Of a stretch of DNA of 64,000 nt, positions 43,178 to 53,207 are shown piece after piece (position 1 is the first letter of the stretch; every line of letters starts with the position of its first letter). Source of the DNA: Pseudomonas sp. LD120 (GTDB taxonomy: Bacteria; Pseudomonadota; Gammaproteobacteria; Pseudomonadales; Pseudomonadaceae); NCBI RefSeq assembly GCF_009861525.1, contig NZ_WVHL01000002.1:62001-126000 (forward strand). The letters are read 5' to 3'. The notes beneath the pieces are model-generated. The model made no database searches, was not told the origin of the DNA, and saw only the letters and a program-made list of their open reading frames with translations. The position numbers and the translations under genes are program-made.

Positions 43178-44785
43178 ATGCACGATCAGACCTTGACCGG
43201 TGGCCAGGCCCTGGTACGCCTGCTGGCCGGCTACAGCGTCGACACGGTGTTCGGCATTCCCGGGGTGCACACCCTGGAGTTGTATCGCGGCTTGCCCGAC
43301 AGCGGCATTCGCCATGTGTTGACCCGGCATGAGCAGGGCGCGGGTTTCATGGCCGACGGTTACGCCCGGGTCAGCGGCAAGCCCGGGGTGTGTTTCGTCA
43401 TCAGCGGCCCGGGGGTGACCAACGTCGCCACGCCGATTGGCCAGGCCTACGCCGACTCGATCCCGCTGCTGGTGATTTCCAGCGTCAACCACAGCGCCAG
43501 CCTGGGCAAGGGCTGGGGTTCGCTGCATGAAACCCAGGATCAGCGGGCGATGACCGCACCGATCACCGCCTTCTCGGCCCTGGCCCTGAGCCCGGAAGAC
43601 TTGCCCGAGCTGATCGCCCGGGCCTTTGCCGTGTTCGACAGCGAGCGCCCGCGCCCGGTGCACATCAGCGTGCCCCTGGATGTGCTGGCGGCCAAGGTCG
43701 CCCGGGACTGGACCGGCGAAGTGCGGCGGCGCCCGGCTCGCGGCCCGGCCGCCGCGGCGGATATCCAGCAGGCGGCCGACACACTGCGTCGCGCCAAGCG
43801 GCCGATGATCATTGCCGGTGGTGGCGCGCTGCGCGCGGCCGAGCAGTTGCGGGCCTTGAGCACGCGCCTGGGCGCGGTGTTTTTCAGCAGCGTCGCCGGC
43901 AAAGGCCTGCTGCCGGAGGAGGCGCCGCTCAATGCCGGGGCGACCCTGTGCGTGGAGCCCGGCTGGCAGTTGATCGCTCAGGCCGACGTGGTGCTGGCGG
44001 TGGGCACCGAGATGGCCGACACCGATTACTGGCGCGAGCGCCTGCCGCTGAACGGTGAGCTGCTGCGCTTGGATATCGACCCGCGCAAGTTCAATGACGT
44101 CTACCCGTGTTCGGTGGCTTTGCACGGCGATGCCCGCGCCACCCTGGACGCCTTGCTCCAGGCCTTGCCACCCACACCGGCCGACGCCACGGCGGCGATT
44201 CACGTGGTGGCCGATCTGCGTCAGGCGGTGCAGAACGGGCAGGGGCCCCTGCAACGGATTCACCGTTCGATCCTGCAACGGATTGCCGCCGAGCTGCCGG
44301 AGCACGGTTTTATCGCCAGCGACATGACCCAGCTGGCCTACAGCGGCAACTACCTGTACCCGAGCCGGGCCATCCGCAGCTGGCTGCACCCCACCGGCTA
44401 CGGCACTCTGGGCTACGGCTTGCCGGCGGGCATCGGCGCCAAGCTCGGCGCGCCCCAGCGCCCGGGGCTGGTGCTGGTGGGCGACGGCGGTTTTCTGTAC
44501 ACGCTGCAGGAGCTGGCCACGGCGGTGGAGGAGCTGGACAGCCCGCTGGTGGTCTTGCTGTGGAACAACGACGCCCTGGGGCAGATCCGCGACGACATGC
44601 TGGATCTGAACATCGAACCCATCGGCGTGCTGCCGCGCAACCCGGACTTTGCCGCCCTGGCCCGGGCCTTTGGTTGCAGCGTCAGTCAGCCCGCCAGCCT
44701 CGACGAGTTGCAACAAGCGCTGCGCGACGGCTTTGCCCGCAAGGGTGTGAGCCTGATCGAACTCAAGCACGCCTGTGCGCGCTAA
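43178..44785 (+). CDS. aruI: 2-ketoarginine (5-guanidino-2-oxopentanoate) decarboxylase
   Basis: 535 residues from ATG 43178, preceded by GAGGAGAG. ThDP-dependent enzyme of the acetolactate-synthase type. The N-terminal Pyr domain has the catalytic Glu in RHEQGAGFMADGYAR (about 49-63), then a central domain, then the PP domain with GDGGFLYTLQ...WNN, the ThDP/Mg motif (about 435-465). The genes on both sides make AruI the best assignment. It decarboxylates 2-ketoarginine to 4-guanidinobutyraldehyde. Confidence 0.9.
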   Translation: MHDQTLTGGQALVRLLAGYSVDTVFGIPGVHTLELYRGLPDSGIRHVLTRHEQGAGFMADGYARVSGKPGVCFVISGPGVTNVATPIGQAYADSIPLLVISSVNHSASLGKGWGSLHETQDQRAMTAPITAFSALALSPEDLPELIARAFAVFDSERPRPVHISVPLDVLAAKVARDWTGEVRRRPARGPAAAADIQQAADTLRRAKRPMIIAGGGALRAAEQLRALSTRLGAVFFSSVAGKGLLPEEAPLNAGATLCVEPGWQLIAQADVVLAVGTEMADTDYWRERLPLNGELLRLDIDPRKFNDVYPCSVALHGDARATLDALLQALPPTPADATAAIHVVADLRQAVQNGQGPLQRIHRSILQRIAAELPEHGFIASDMTQLAYSGNYLYPSRAIRSWLHPTGYGTLGYGLPAGIGAKLGAPQRPGLVLVGDGGFLYTLQELATAVEELDSPLVVLLWNNDALGQIRDDMLDLNIEPIGVLPRNPDFAALARAFGCSVSQPASLDELQQALRDGFARKGVSLIELKHACAR

Positions 44786-44812
44786 CCCTTCCTCTTTGCC
44801 TGGAGCCAGAGC

Positions 44813-46021
44813 ATGCGCTTTTCTCAACTGACCCAACGTATTGCCGGAGACGGCGCCGCCGCCTGGGACATTCACTACCGGGCCCTGGCCAAGCGCGAAC
44901 GTGGCGAGCCGGTCTGGTTGCTGTCGGTGGGCGACCCGGATTTCGACACCCCCCAGCCCATCGTCCAGGCCGCCATCGACAGCCTGCAGGCCGGCCACAC
45001 CCACTACGCCGATGTGCGCGGCAAGCGCGCCTTGCGCCAGGCCATTGCCCGGCGCCATCAGCAGCGCAGCGGGCAAGGGGTGGATGCCGAGCAGGTGGTG
45101 GTGCTGGCCGGCGCCCAGTGTGCCCTCTACAGCGTGGCCCAGTGTCTGCTGGACCCGGGCGATGAGGTGATCGTGGCCGAGCCGATGTACGTCACCTATG
45201 AAGCGGTGTTCGGCGCCTGCAATGCCCAGGTGGTGCCGCTGCCGGTGCGGGCCGAGGACGGCTTTCGGGTGCAGCCCGAGGCGGTGGCCGCGCGCATCAC
45301 CGGCAAGACCCGGGCCCTGGTGCTCAACAGCCCGCACAACCCCACGGGCGCCAGCATCCCTCGGGCCACCTGGGAAGCCCTGGCGGCGCTGTGCATCGAG
45401 CATGACCTGTGGCTGATCTGCGACGAGGTCTACAGCGAGCTGTTGTACGAGGGCGAGCATGTCAGCCCGGCCAGCCTGCCGGGCATGGCCGAGCGCACCG
45501 CGACCCTCAACAGCGTGTCCAAGTCCCACGCCATGACCGGCTGGCGCCTGGGCTGGGTGGTGGCGCCGACGGCCCTGGCCGCGCACCTGGAAAACCTCGC
45601 CCTGTGCATGCTCTACGGCTCGCCGGAATTCATTCAGGACGCTGCCATCGTGGCTCTGGAGCAACCCTTGCCGCAGTTGCGGCAGATGACCGAGGCCTAT
45701 CGCCAGCGCCGCGATCTGGTCTGCGACTGCCTGGCCGATTGCCCCGGCGCCCGGCCGCTGAAACCCGATGGCGGCATGTTCGTCATGGTCGACATTCGCG
45801 CCACCGGGCTCAGCGCCCAGGCCTTCAGCCAGCGCCTGCTGGACGAGCAGGGCGTCTCGGTGCTGGCCGGCGAAGCCTTTGGCCCCAGCGCCGCCGGGCA
45901 TATCCGCCTGGGGCTGGTGCTGCCGCCCGAGGACTTGCGCGAAGCCTGTCGGCGCATTGCCCTGTGTGCCGAGCACTGCCTGAACCACTGTATTGCCCCC
46001 GTCACTTTGCCCAGCGCTTGA
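44813..46021 (+). CDS. aruH: Arginine:pyruvate transaminase
   Basis: 402 residues, fold-type I class-I/II aminotransferase. PLP lysine is Lys237 (SVSKSHAMTGWRLG); upstream NSPHNPTGA and CDEVYSEL and downstream FGPSAAGHIRLG complete the family pattern. It lies 27 bp after aruI, as in P. aeruginosa, where AruH transfers the alpha-amino group of arginine to pyruvate, giving 2-ketoarginine and alanine. Confidence 0.92.
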   Translation: MRFSQLTQRIAGDGAAAWDIHYRALAKRERGEPVWLLSVGDPDFDTPQPIVQAAIDSLQAGHTHYADVRGKRALRQAIARRHQQRSGQGVDAEQVVVLAGAQCALYSVAQCLLDPGDEVIVAEPMYVTYEAVFGACNAQVVPLPVRAEDGFRVQPEAVAARITGKTRALVLNSPHNPTGASIPRATWEALAALCIEHDLWLICDEVYSELLYEGEHVSPASLPGMAERTATLNSVSKSHAMTGWRLGWVVAPTALAAHLENLALCMLYGSPEFIQDAAIVALEQPLPQLRQMTEAYRQRRDLVCDCLADCPGARPLKPDGGMFVMVDIRATGLSAQAFSQRLLDEQGVSVLAGEAFGPSAAGHIRLGLVLPPEDLREACRRIALCAEHCLNHCIAPVTLPSA

Positions 46022-46030
46022 GGAGTCTTC

Positions 46031-46735
46031 ATGAAGGTACTGATTGTCCACGCCCACCCCGAACCGCAATCCTTCACCGCCGCCTTGCGCGATCAGGCAC
46101 GCAGCACCCTGGAGGCCCAGGGGCATCAGGTGCAGGTCAGCGATCTGTACGCCATGAACTGGAACCCGGTGGCCAGCGCCGCCGACTTTAGCGCCCGGGA
46201 CAACCCGGATTACCTGGTGTACGCCCTGGAGCAGCGCCTGGGGGTGAAGAACCAGAGCATCGCCGCGGACATCCAGGGCGAGCTGGACAAGCTGCTGTGG
46301 GCCGACCTGTTGATCCTCAACTTCCCAGTGTTCTGGTTCTCGGTGCCGGCCATGCTCAAGGGCTGGATCGACCGGGTGCTGGTGTCGGGGGTGTGTTATG
46401 GCGGCAAGCGCTTCTATGACCAGGGCGGGCTGATGGGCAAGAAAGCCCTGGTGACCCTGACCCTGGGCGGGCGCGAGCACATGTTTGGCGAAGGCGCGAT
46501 CCATGGACCACTGGAGGACATGCTGCGTCCGTTGCTGCGGGGGACCTTGGCCTATGTTGGCTGCGAAGTGCTGGAGCCTTTCGTCGCCTGGCACGTGCCC
46601 TACATCAGCCAGCAAGCCCGAGAAGCCTTCCTGCACAGCTACCAGCGGCGCCTTGAGCGCCTGGCGGATGATCGGCCGCTGGTATTCCCACGGCTAGAAC
46701 AGTTCGACGAAGCCTTACATCCATTGCCCGCGTAG
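46031..46735 (+). CDS. NAD(P)H:quinone oxidoreductase-like flavoprotein
   Basis: 234 residues, flavodoxin-like fold of the NQO1/KefF/MdaB type: VLIVHAHPEPQSF at the N-terminus (FMN/FAD phosphate loop) and NFPVFWFSVPAMLKGWIDRVL (about 97-117). Its start is 9 bp after the aruH stop with AGGAG between, so it is translated as part of the operon. I do not recall this gene in the P. aeruginosa cluster. It may handle a quinone electron acceptor or protect against redox by-products. Confidence 0.85.
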   Translation: MKVLIVHAHPEPQSFTAALRDQARSTLEAQGHQVQVSDLYAMNWNPVASAADFSARDNPDYLVYALEQRLGVKNQSIAADIQGELDKLLWADLLILNFPVFWFSVPAMLKGWIDRVLVSGVCYGGKRFYDQGGLMGKKALVTLTLGGREHMFGEGAIHGPLEDMLRPLLRGTLAYVGCEVLEPFVAWHVPYISQQAREAFLHSYQRRLERLADDRPLVFPRLEQFDEALHPLPA

Positions 46736-47010
46736 TCGCTACCGCAAGCGGCGAACCACCGCGCAGCGGGCGCGACGGGTGTAATTGCCAAAGGTCCTGC
46801 GGGCGCCGGGGTTTTCGGGCGTCGCCAAGCGAGGGGCTGCGGGCCTTGGCGCCGCTTTGCTAAGGCGCGAGGGGCCGCTCAGGGGCGATGGGCGCGCTGT
46901 GACTCAAATGGCTACACCCGCTGGCGCGATGTGACCGTGACAGCCGGCCTCTACCCACTAGTATTGGGAGCTTAAGAAAAGACCTATAAGAACCGCAAAA
47001 GGACACACGC
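46736..47010. other. Intergenic region, no gene seen
   Basis: 275 bp. Near its end TATAAG (46984-46989) is a possible -10 and AAAGGA precedes ATG 47011. No terminator for the aru operon was clear. Confidence 0.4.
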
Positions 47011-48606
47011 ATGCGACGCTGGAACGGCTGGGGGGAAGCAACCACGGTGGTCGAGCTGCCGGCCCAGGGCGCGGGCTTTCTCGCCGAGCGCCTGGGGCCG
47101 GGCCGGCGGTTACCGGAAGCAACGTTGGAACAGGCGCTGGCCAAGGTGCCGGCTTCGCGCCTGGTCGCCCATCCGCTGTATTGCATCGATCCTCATGAGC
47201 GGCTGTTGCATGCCCGCGGCCAGAGCCTGCCGGATTGGCTGGCGTTGCGTGAAGGTGAGCTGGGGAGTTACCCCGATGCCGTGGCCTTTCCGGAAACCGC
47301 CGAGCAGATCCGTCAGTTGCTGGCCCTGGCCGAGGAGCGCGACCTGTGCCTGATTCCCTACGGCGGTGGCACCTCGGTGGCCGGGCACATCAATCCGCCC
47401 TGGTCCGAGCGCCCGGTGTTGACCCTGTCCCTGGTGCGGATGAACCGCCTGCTGGACTTGGACGAAGACAGTCTGCTGGCCACCTTCGGCCCCGGTGCCA
47501 GTGGTCCGCAAGTCGAGAGCCAACTGCGGGCTCGGGGCTACACCCTGGGGCACTTTCCCCAGTCCTGGGAGTTGTCGACCCTGGGCGGTTGGGTCGCCAG
47601 TCGTTCCAGTGGCCAGCAGTCGCTGCGCTATGGGCGCATCGAGCAACTGTTCGCTGGCGGCACCCTGGAAACCTTTGCCGGGCCGATGCCCATTGCCAGC
47701 TTTCCGGCGTCTGCCGCCGGGCCGGATTTGCGCGAGGTGGTGCTGGGCAGCGAAGGGCGCTTCGGGGTCATTTCCGAGGTCAAGGTGCGGGTCAGTCGCT
47801 TGCCGGACGATGAGCGCTTCTATGGGGTGTTCCTGCCCGACTGGCCCCAGGCCCTGCAAGCGGTACGCGCCCTGGCCCAGGCTCGGGTGCCGCTGTCGAT
47901 GCTGCGCTTGTCCAACGCGGTGGAGACCGAAACCCAACTGGCCCTGGCCGGCCATCCCAGGCAGATCGCCTGGTTGGAGAAATACCTGGCCCTGCGCGGT
48001 GCCGGGCCGGGCAAGTGCCTGTTGACCTTCGGGGTGACCGGCAATCGCCAGCAGAACGCCTTGTCCCTGCGCCACGCCCGGCGCCAGCTCAAGGCGTTCG
48101 GCGGGGTCTTTACCGGGACCTTGTTGGGCAAGAAGTGGGCGCAGAACCGCTTTCGCTTTCCCTACCTGCGCGAAAGCCTGTGGAACGCCGGTTACTTGGT
48201 GGACACCTTGGAAACCGCCACTGACTGGAGCAACGTCGACAGCTTGCTGCAACGCATCGAGGACAGTCTGCGCGACGGTCTGGCCGCCGAGGGTGAGCAG
48301 GTGCATGTGTTCACCCACCTGTCCCACGTCTATGGCGAAGGGTCGAGTATCTACACCACTTACGTATTCCGCCCGGACGCGCGGTACCCGTCGACCCTGG
48401 CCCGCTGGCAGGCGCTCAAGCACGCCGCCAGCCAGACCATCGTCAATCACCACGGCACCATCAGCCACCAGCATGGGGTGGGCAAAGACCACGCGCCGTA
48501 CCTGCTGCGGGAGAAGGGCCCGCTGGCGCTCGACACCCTGCAGGCGCTGAGTCGCCACTTCGATCCCGCCGGGCGCCTGAACCCCGGCACGCTGCTGGAG
48601 CCGTGA
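47011..48606 (+). CDS. FAD-binding oxidase, alkyl-DHAP synthase-like (FAD_binding_4 family)
   Basis: 531 residues. The FAD-binding PP-loop is in IPYGGGTSVAGHINP (about 115-129), the rest of the FAD_binding_4 domain runs to ~270, and the FAD-oxidase C-terminal domain includes THLSHVYGEGSSIYTTY and NHHGTISHQHGVGKDH (about 470-493), the latter typical of alkyl-DHAP synthase (AGPS) and E. coli YgcU. It is followed after 4 bp by a glycerol-3-phosphate dehydrogenase-like gene and then an FGGY kinase, so its substrate is probably a glycerol- or polyol-phosphate-like compound. Confidence 0.87.
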   Translation: MRRWNGWGEATTVVELPAQGAGFLAERLGPGRRLPEATLEQALAKVPASRLVAHPLYCIDPHERLLHARGQSLPDWLALREGELGSYPDAVAFPETAEQIRQLLALAEERDLCLIPYGGGTSVAGHINPPWSERPVLTLSLVRMNRLLDLDEDSLLATFGPGASGPQVESQLRARGYTLGHFPQSWELSTLGGWVASRSSGQQSLRYGRIEQLFAGGTLETFAGPMPIASFPASAAGPDLREVVLGSEGRFGVISEVKVRVSRLPDDERFYGVFLPDWPQALQAVRALAQARVPLSMLRLSNAVETETQLALAGHPRQIAWLEKYLALRGAGPGKCLLTFGVTGNRQQNALSLRHARRQLKAFGGVFTGTLLGKKWAQNRFRFPYLRESLWNAGYLVDTLETATDWSNVDSLLQRIEDSLRDGLAAEGEQVHVFTHLSHVYGEGSSIYTTYVFRPDARYPSTLARWQALKHAASQTIVNHHGTISHQHGVGKDHAPYLLREKGPLALDTLQALSRHFDPAGRLNPGTLLEP

Positions 48607-48610
48607 CGTC

Positions 48611-50203
48611 ATGAGCCAGGACTGGAACGCCCAGTGGCGGCAACAGGCGCTGCCCGGGCTGGCGATGCAGGAGTGGGACTTGATCGTCATCGGCGGCGGC
48701 ATCAGCGGTGCCGGCATTCTGCGTGAAGCGGCACGGCGCGGCTGGCGCTGCCTGCTGCTGGAGCAGCAGGACTTCGCCTGGGGCACCTCCAGCCGCTCCT
48801 CGAAGATGGTCCATGGTGGTTTGCGCTACATCGCCAAGGGGCAGTGGCGCCTGACCCGCGATTCGGTGCGCGAACGTCAGCGCCTGTTGCAGGAGGCCCC
48901 CGGGCTGGTGGAGCCCATGAGTTTCCTGATGCCCCATTACCGCGGCCAGTTTCCCGGGCCCAAGGTGTTTGGCGGTTTGTTGGCCCTGTATGACGCCCTG
49001 GCCGGGCGTCGCAACCACTGTTTTCACGATGCCGCGCAACTGCGTTACCTGGCACCGGGGGGCAAGGAGCCGGACCTGCTGGGGGGCACCTGTTTTCTCG
49101 ATGCCCTGACCGATGATGCGCGCCTGGTGATGCGTGTGTTGGCCGAAGCCCGGGCCGATGGCGGGCTCGCCTTCAACGGCGTGCGGGTGACCCGTTTGTT
49201 GCGCGAAGACGGCCGGGTGTGTGGGGTCGAAGTCGAGGACCGTGTAGGCGGCAAGCTGCAAACGTTGCGTTGCCGTGCCCTGGCGGTGGCCACGGGGGCT
49301 TGGGCCGAGCGCCTGCGTCCGGCGGACAGTGGCCGACAGTTGCGCCCGCTGCGCGGCAGTCATCTGTTGCTGGCGGGTTGGCGTTTGCCGGTGGCTCAGG
49401 CGTTCAGCTTCATGCACGCCGAGGATCGTCGACCGGTGTTCGTGTTCCCCTGGGAAGGCGCCACGGTGGTCGGCACCACCGACCTTGATCACCGAGATGA
49501 CCTGGACCAGGGCGCCCGCATCAGTCAGGCCGAGCTGGATTACCTGCTGGCCGCCTGTGCCCAGCAGTTTCCCCAGGCCCGGGTCAGCGCCGCCGATGTG
49601 CTCTCCACGTGGGCCGGGGTACGCCCGGTGGTGGCTAGCGCGGGAGGGGAGCCGGCAGGCAAACCGTCCAACGAAACCCGTGAACATGTGCTATGGCAGG
49701 AGCCGGGGTGCGTGACCCTGGCTGGCGGCAAGCTCACCACCTTCCGGCCTCAGGCCATCGAGGTGTTGCAAGCCTGCGCGGCGATGCTCGGGCGCAGCGT
49801 GGAGGACAGCGGCGAAGCGGTGTTCGCCCCGCTAGCGCCATTGGCCATCCCCGGCCTTAATGGCACTCAGTTGCGACGTCTGGCCGGGCGCCACGGCCGC
49901 GACTTGCCGCGGCTGGCTCAGTGGGTGGCTGAACTGGGCGGCGAGTGCGTTGGCGCCAGCGACACGTTGTGGGCCGAACTGGCCTTTGCCGCCGAAGCGG
50001 AAATGGTCTTGCACCTGGACGATCTGTTACTGCGCCGCACCCGTCTCGGGCTGTTGCTGGCCGAGGGCGCGGCAGAGCACCTGCCGGCCATCCGTCGCCT
50101 GTGCCAGCCGCTGCTGGGTTGGGACGATGCCCGCTGGCAGGCCGAGGAACAGCGCTACCGGGCCTTGTGGCAGCGCCATCACAGCCTGCCAGCCAATGCC
50201 TAA
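48611..50203 (+). CDS. Glycerol-3-phosphate dehydrogenase/oxidase family flavoprotein
   Basis: 530 residues. FAD dinucleotide-binding motif [22 protein letters not shown] (about 18-39), the family's [15 protein letters not shown] (about 61-75), and C-terminal domain motifs [17 protein letters not shown] and [12 protein letters not shown]. It is similar to aerobic GlpD, which passes electrons to the quinone pool at the inner membrane. It is not in a glp operon with glpF/glpR, so it may be a paralogue for another phosphorylated polyol. Stop and next gene are 23 bp apart. Confidence 0.88.
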   Translation: MSQDWNAQWRQQALPGLAMQEWDLIVIGGGISGAGILREAARRGWRCLLLEQQDFAWGTSSRSSKMVHGGLRYIAKGQWRLTRDSVRERQRLLQEAPGLVEPMSFLMPHYRGQFPGPKVFGGLLALYDALAGRRNHCFHDAAQLRYLAPGGKEPDLLGGTCFLDALTDDARLVMRVLAEARADGGLAFNGVRVTRLLREDGRVCGVEVEDRVGGKLQTLRCRALAVATGAWAERLRPADSGRQLRPLRGSHLLLAGWRLPVAQAFSFMHAEDRRPVFVFPWEGATVVGTTDLDHRDDLDQGARISQAELDYLLAACAQQFPQARVSAADVLSTWAGVRPVVASAGGEPAGKPSNETREHVLWQEPGCVTLAGGKLTTFRPQAIEVLQACAAMLGRSVEDSGEAVFAPLAPLAIPGLNGTQLRRLAGRHGRDLPRLAQWVAELGGECVGASDTLWAELAFAAEAEMVLHLDDLLLRRTRLGLLLAEGAAEHLPAIRRLCQPLLGWDDARWQAEEQRYRALWQRHHSLPANA

Positions 50204-50226
50204 CGATGCTCAGCCAAGAGAGCCCC

Positions 50227-51801
50227 ATGGATAACCACAACAACAAGAAGCAGGACTACCTGCTGGCCATCGACAACGGCACCCAGAGCGTCCGCGCGCT
50301 GCTGTTCGACCTTGAAGGCAACCTGCTGGGCAAGGGCAAGATCGAACTTGAAGCCTATTACTCGAAACAACCGGGCTGGGCCGAGCAGGACCCGGACTAC
50401 TACTGGGCCAAGCTTGGCCAGGCCTGCCAATTGCTCTGGCAGCAGACCGGCATCGACCGCTCGCAGATCCGCGGCGTGTCCCTGACCACCCAGCGCGGCA
50501 CCCTGATCAATGTCGATGCCCAGGGCCGCGCGCTGCGCCCGGCGATCCTCTGGCTCGACCAGCGCCAGGCCGCCGTCGAGGGCCGTATCAAGGGGCCTTG
50601 GGGGTGGCTGTTCAAGCTGATCGGCGCCGAGGCCACGGTGGACTACTTTCGTGCCCAGGCCGAGGCCAACTGGGTGGCCCAGGAGCAGCCCGAGGTGTGG
50701 GCCGCCACCGACAAGTTCCTGCTGCTCTCGGGCTTTCTCACCCATCGCCTGACCGGCAATTTCGTCGACTCGGTGGGCTGCTGCGTGGCCTACCTGCCGT
50801 TCGACTACAAGCGTCTGCGCTGGGCCGCCCCCAGTGACTGGAAATGGCAGGCCCTGGCGGTGCGTCCGGAACAATTGCCGATGCTGCTCAAGCCTGGTGA
50901 AACCCTGGGGCGGATCAGCGCCCAAGCCAGCCGCCACACCGGTATTCCCGAGGGCTTGCCGCTGATTGCCGCCGGTGCCGACAAGGCCTGTGAAGTGCTG
51001 GGCTCGGGGGTCCAGGATGCCACCACCGCCTGTCTGTCTTACGGCACCACGGCCACCATCACCACCACCCGCTCGCGTTACCTGGAGGTGGTGCCGCTGA
51101 TCCCGCCGTACCCGGCGGCGGTGCCGGATCACTACAACTGCGAGGTGATGATCTTTCGCGGCTACTGGATGGTCAGTTGGTTCAAGCAGCAGTTCGGCCT
51201 GCGGGAAGTGCAGCAGGCGGCCGAGCAGGGGCTGGAGCCGGAACAGCTGTTTGACGCCCTGGTCCAGGCGGTGCCGCCCGGGTCCATGGGTCTGACCCTG
51301 CAACCCTACTGGTCGCCGGGTATCCGCGAGCCGGGCATGGAGGCTAAGGGCGCAATGATCGGCTTTGGCGACGTGCACACCCGGGCCCACATCTACCGGG
51401 CGATTCTCGAAGGCCTGGCCTACGCCCTGCGCCAGGGCCTGGAGCGCATGGAACAACGCTCCAAGCTGAAGATCACCCGCCTGCGGGTGGCCGGCGGCGG
51501 CTCCCAGAGCGACGCGGCGCTGCAGCTGACGGCGGACATTTTCGGCCTGCCGGTGGAGCGCCCGCATGTGTACGAAGCCTCGGGCCTGGGGGCGGTGATT
51601 GCCTGCGCGGTGGGACTGGGGCTGTACCCGGATTTTCCCACGGCGATCAGCGCCATGACCCGGGTCGGCGCGGTGTTCCAGCCCCAACCGCAGGCGCAGC
51701 AGATGTACCAGCGGCTATACAGCGAGGTCTACCTGCGCATGTACCGCCAGCTCAAGCCGCTGTACCAGAGCATTCGCGAGATCACTGGCTACCCGGCGTG
51801 A
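50227..51801 (+). CDS. FGGY-family carbohydrate kinase
   Basis: 524 residues from ATG 50227; the frame is open far upstream, overlapping the previous gene, but similarity begins here. N-domain phosphate loop [18 protein letters not shown] (about 11-28) and C-domain ATP motif [16 protein letters not shown] (about 419-434). Such kinases phosphorylate glycerol, xylulose, ribulose and related polyols. The E. coli YgcE/YgcU pair gives a comparable kinase plus AGPS-like combination. The substrate is open. Confidence 0.88.
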   Translation: MDNHNNKKQDYLLAIDNGTQSVRALLFDLEGNLLGKGKIELEAYYSKQPGWAEQDPDYYWAKLGQACQLLWQQTGIDRSQIRGVSLTTQRGTLINVDAQGRALRPAILWLDQRQAAVEGRIKGPWGWLFKLIGAEATVDYFRAQAEANWVAQEQPEVWAATDKFLLLSGFLTHRLTGNFVDSVGCCVAYLPFDYKRLRWAAPSDWKWQALAVRPEQLPMLLKPGETLGRISAQASRHTGIPEGLPLIAAGADKACEVLGSGVQDATTACLSYGTTATITTTRSRYLEVVPLIPPYPAAVPDHYNCEVMIFRGYWMVSWFKQQFGLREVQQAAEQGLEPEQLFDALVQAVPPGSMGLTLQPYWSPGIREPGMEAKGAMIGFGDVHTRAHIYRAILEGLAYALRQGLERMEQRSKLKITRLRVAGGGSQSDAALQLTADIFGLPVERPHVYEASGLGAVIACAVGLGLYPDFPTAISAMTRVGAVFQPQPQAQQMYQRLYSEVYLRMYRQLKPLYQSIREITGYPA

Positions 51802-51929
51802 GGACGCGGTGGACGCCGGCCAGCAGGAGCAAGGTCTCCCGGTGGAAAAAACACACCGGCGCGGCACGACTCAACTATCGTCATCCAGGTGTACGGAGCC
51901 CTACGACAACCTGAACCGGTGAGCCGAAC

Positions 51930-52466
51930 ATGAACCGCCAGCAAGCGCTGAACATCCTTTGTAAACGACTGTTCCTCATCTTTGTGCTGCTGTTGGCGGC
52001 CGCCCTGGGGGCGGTCGCCTTGGCCAACGGTCATGTCGTCCCCGCGGTGTCCGAGGTCGACGGCTACGTCGTCCCTTGGGTGGTATTCATCGCCGGCAAT
52101 ATCGGCGGCTATGTGGGTTTTCACCGCAGGCTTTCCAGCCTCAACGATGAGGAAATCATCGGTCTGTGCAGCGCTTGGTTCAGCCTGGTGCTGCCGTCGT
52201 TCATCGGCGGCATCCTCGCGGGGTTGCTGTACACCCTGTTCATTTCCGGGGTGGCGCAAGGGCAGCTGTTCCCAGTGATCGTCGCCGATGAAACCTGTCG
52301 CTACGGTGAGAGCAGCTTCTATGTGATCTTTTGCCAGCACGCTAGTGGCTACGCCTCCTATGCCAAGCTTTTGTTCTGGTCCTTTGTCGCAGGCTTCAAC
52401 CAGAACTACGTGGTCGATCTGATCGAGAACATCAAGGGCAGCAAAAAAGCCCAGGGTGAGGCGTGA
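51930..52466 (+). CDS. Hypothetical inner-membrane protein
   Basis: 178 residues with about four hydrophobic segments (roughly 10-32, 46-66, 82-108 and 146-162) and a Cys-containing, polar loop between the last two (ETCRYGES...FCQHAS). A charged Lys-rich tail ends the protein. I recognise no family. It is not closely linked to the kinase operon (128-bp gap) or to the following HTH gene (203-bp gap). Confidence 0.7.
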   Translation: MNRQQALNILCKRLFLIFVLLLAAALGAVALANGHVVPAVSEVDGYVVPWVVFIAGNIGGYVGFHRRLSSLNDEEIIGLCSAWFSLVLPSFIGGILAGLLYTLFISGVAQGQLFPVIVADETCRYGESSFYVIFCQHASGYASYAKLLFWSFVAGFNQNYVVDLIENIKGSKKAQGEA

Positions 52467-52598
52467 GTGAAGACTCCATGAGCAACGGCCGCCGGGTAAA
52501 AGGGCTGGCGCCGTACTGTCCGTCGATTGCAAGGCGCTACGATCACACCGTCTGATGATGGCTAGGTATTTGTGTTTTATGTGTAGGTCTATTTAATT

Positions 52599-52638
52599 AC
52601 TAGTAGGTGTTGACACCTACTAGTAGGTTAAATATTCT
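52599..52638 (+). promoter_or_regulatory. Strong sigma-70 promoter with overlapping perfect palindrome
   Basis: -35 TTGACA (52610-52615), 17-bp spacer, -10 TATTCT (52633-52638). The -35 sits at the centre of a perfect inverted repeat with 12-bp arms (ACTAGTAGGTGT and complement, 2-bp gap, 52599-52624). A second palindrome ACCTACTAGTAGGT (52615-52628) overlaps the spacer. Confidence 0.8.
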
Positions 52639-52668
52639 TCGCGGCACATACACAAGAGGTGCCTTCCG

Positions 52669-53145
52669 ATGAATAGTCTCGCCAACGCCTTCAAGGCACT
52701 CGAAGTCCTCACTCAGGATGAGTTCAATCGTCGCTTTCCACAAAAGAACACGCTGGGGGAGGTGGTGCTGGGCATGGGTGAGCTGGTCGAGGTCTTGAAG
52801 AAAGATAACGGCCTGTCGCTGCGCAAGATTGCCGAAATCGCTGATGTTTCGGTGGCCGGTCTCGATCGCTGGCGCAACAACGGCTACGGCAGCAAGAAGC
52901 ACTGTGAAAAACTCATCGCCTACTGCCAGCAACTGCTGGGCGAATCCCTCTTGCCGCATCCGGCCGTCACAGCACCCGCTGCCAGTGTGGCGCAGAGCCT
53001 GCGCGCCTGTAGCCCGGCGCAACTGGAGGCGGCCATTGAGCGTGCCTTGCAGGCGCAGTTGGGGTTCCCCGAGTCGCTGGCGTGCACCCTGGTCAGGATG
53101 GAGGCCGGCGCTGACGGCCACCGTCTGGAAATTCTGCTTCGCTGA
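52669..53145 (+). CDS. Small HTH protein, probable autoregulator
   Basis: 158 residues from ATG 52669. A helix-turn-helix is visible at about residues 50-75 (LSLRKIAEIADVSVAGLDRWRNN), preceded by a helical region and followed by an Ala-rich linker and a helical C-terminal domain (ACSPAQLEAAIERALQAQL). No close family is recognised. The promoter carries a perfect palindromic operator over its -35, which suggests autorepression. An 81-residue gene follows on the same strand. Confidence 0.7.
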   Translation: MNSLANAFKALEVLTQDEFNRRFPQKNTLGEVVLGMGELVEVLKKDNGLSLRKIAEIADVSVAGLDRWRNNGYGSKKHCEKLIAYCQQLLGESLLPHPAVTAPAASVAQSLRACSPAQLEAAIERALQAQLGFPESLACTLVRMEAGADGHRLEILLR

Positions 53146-53207
53146 GCCACGGCCCCGGTGTTTCCCGGGCTGCGGCTGGCGCCATTGACCATCACGGAGA
53201 GTTGAAG

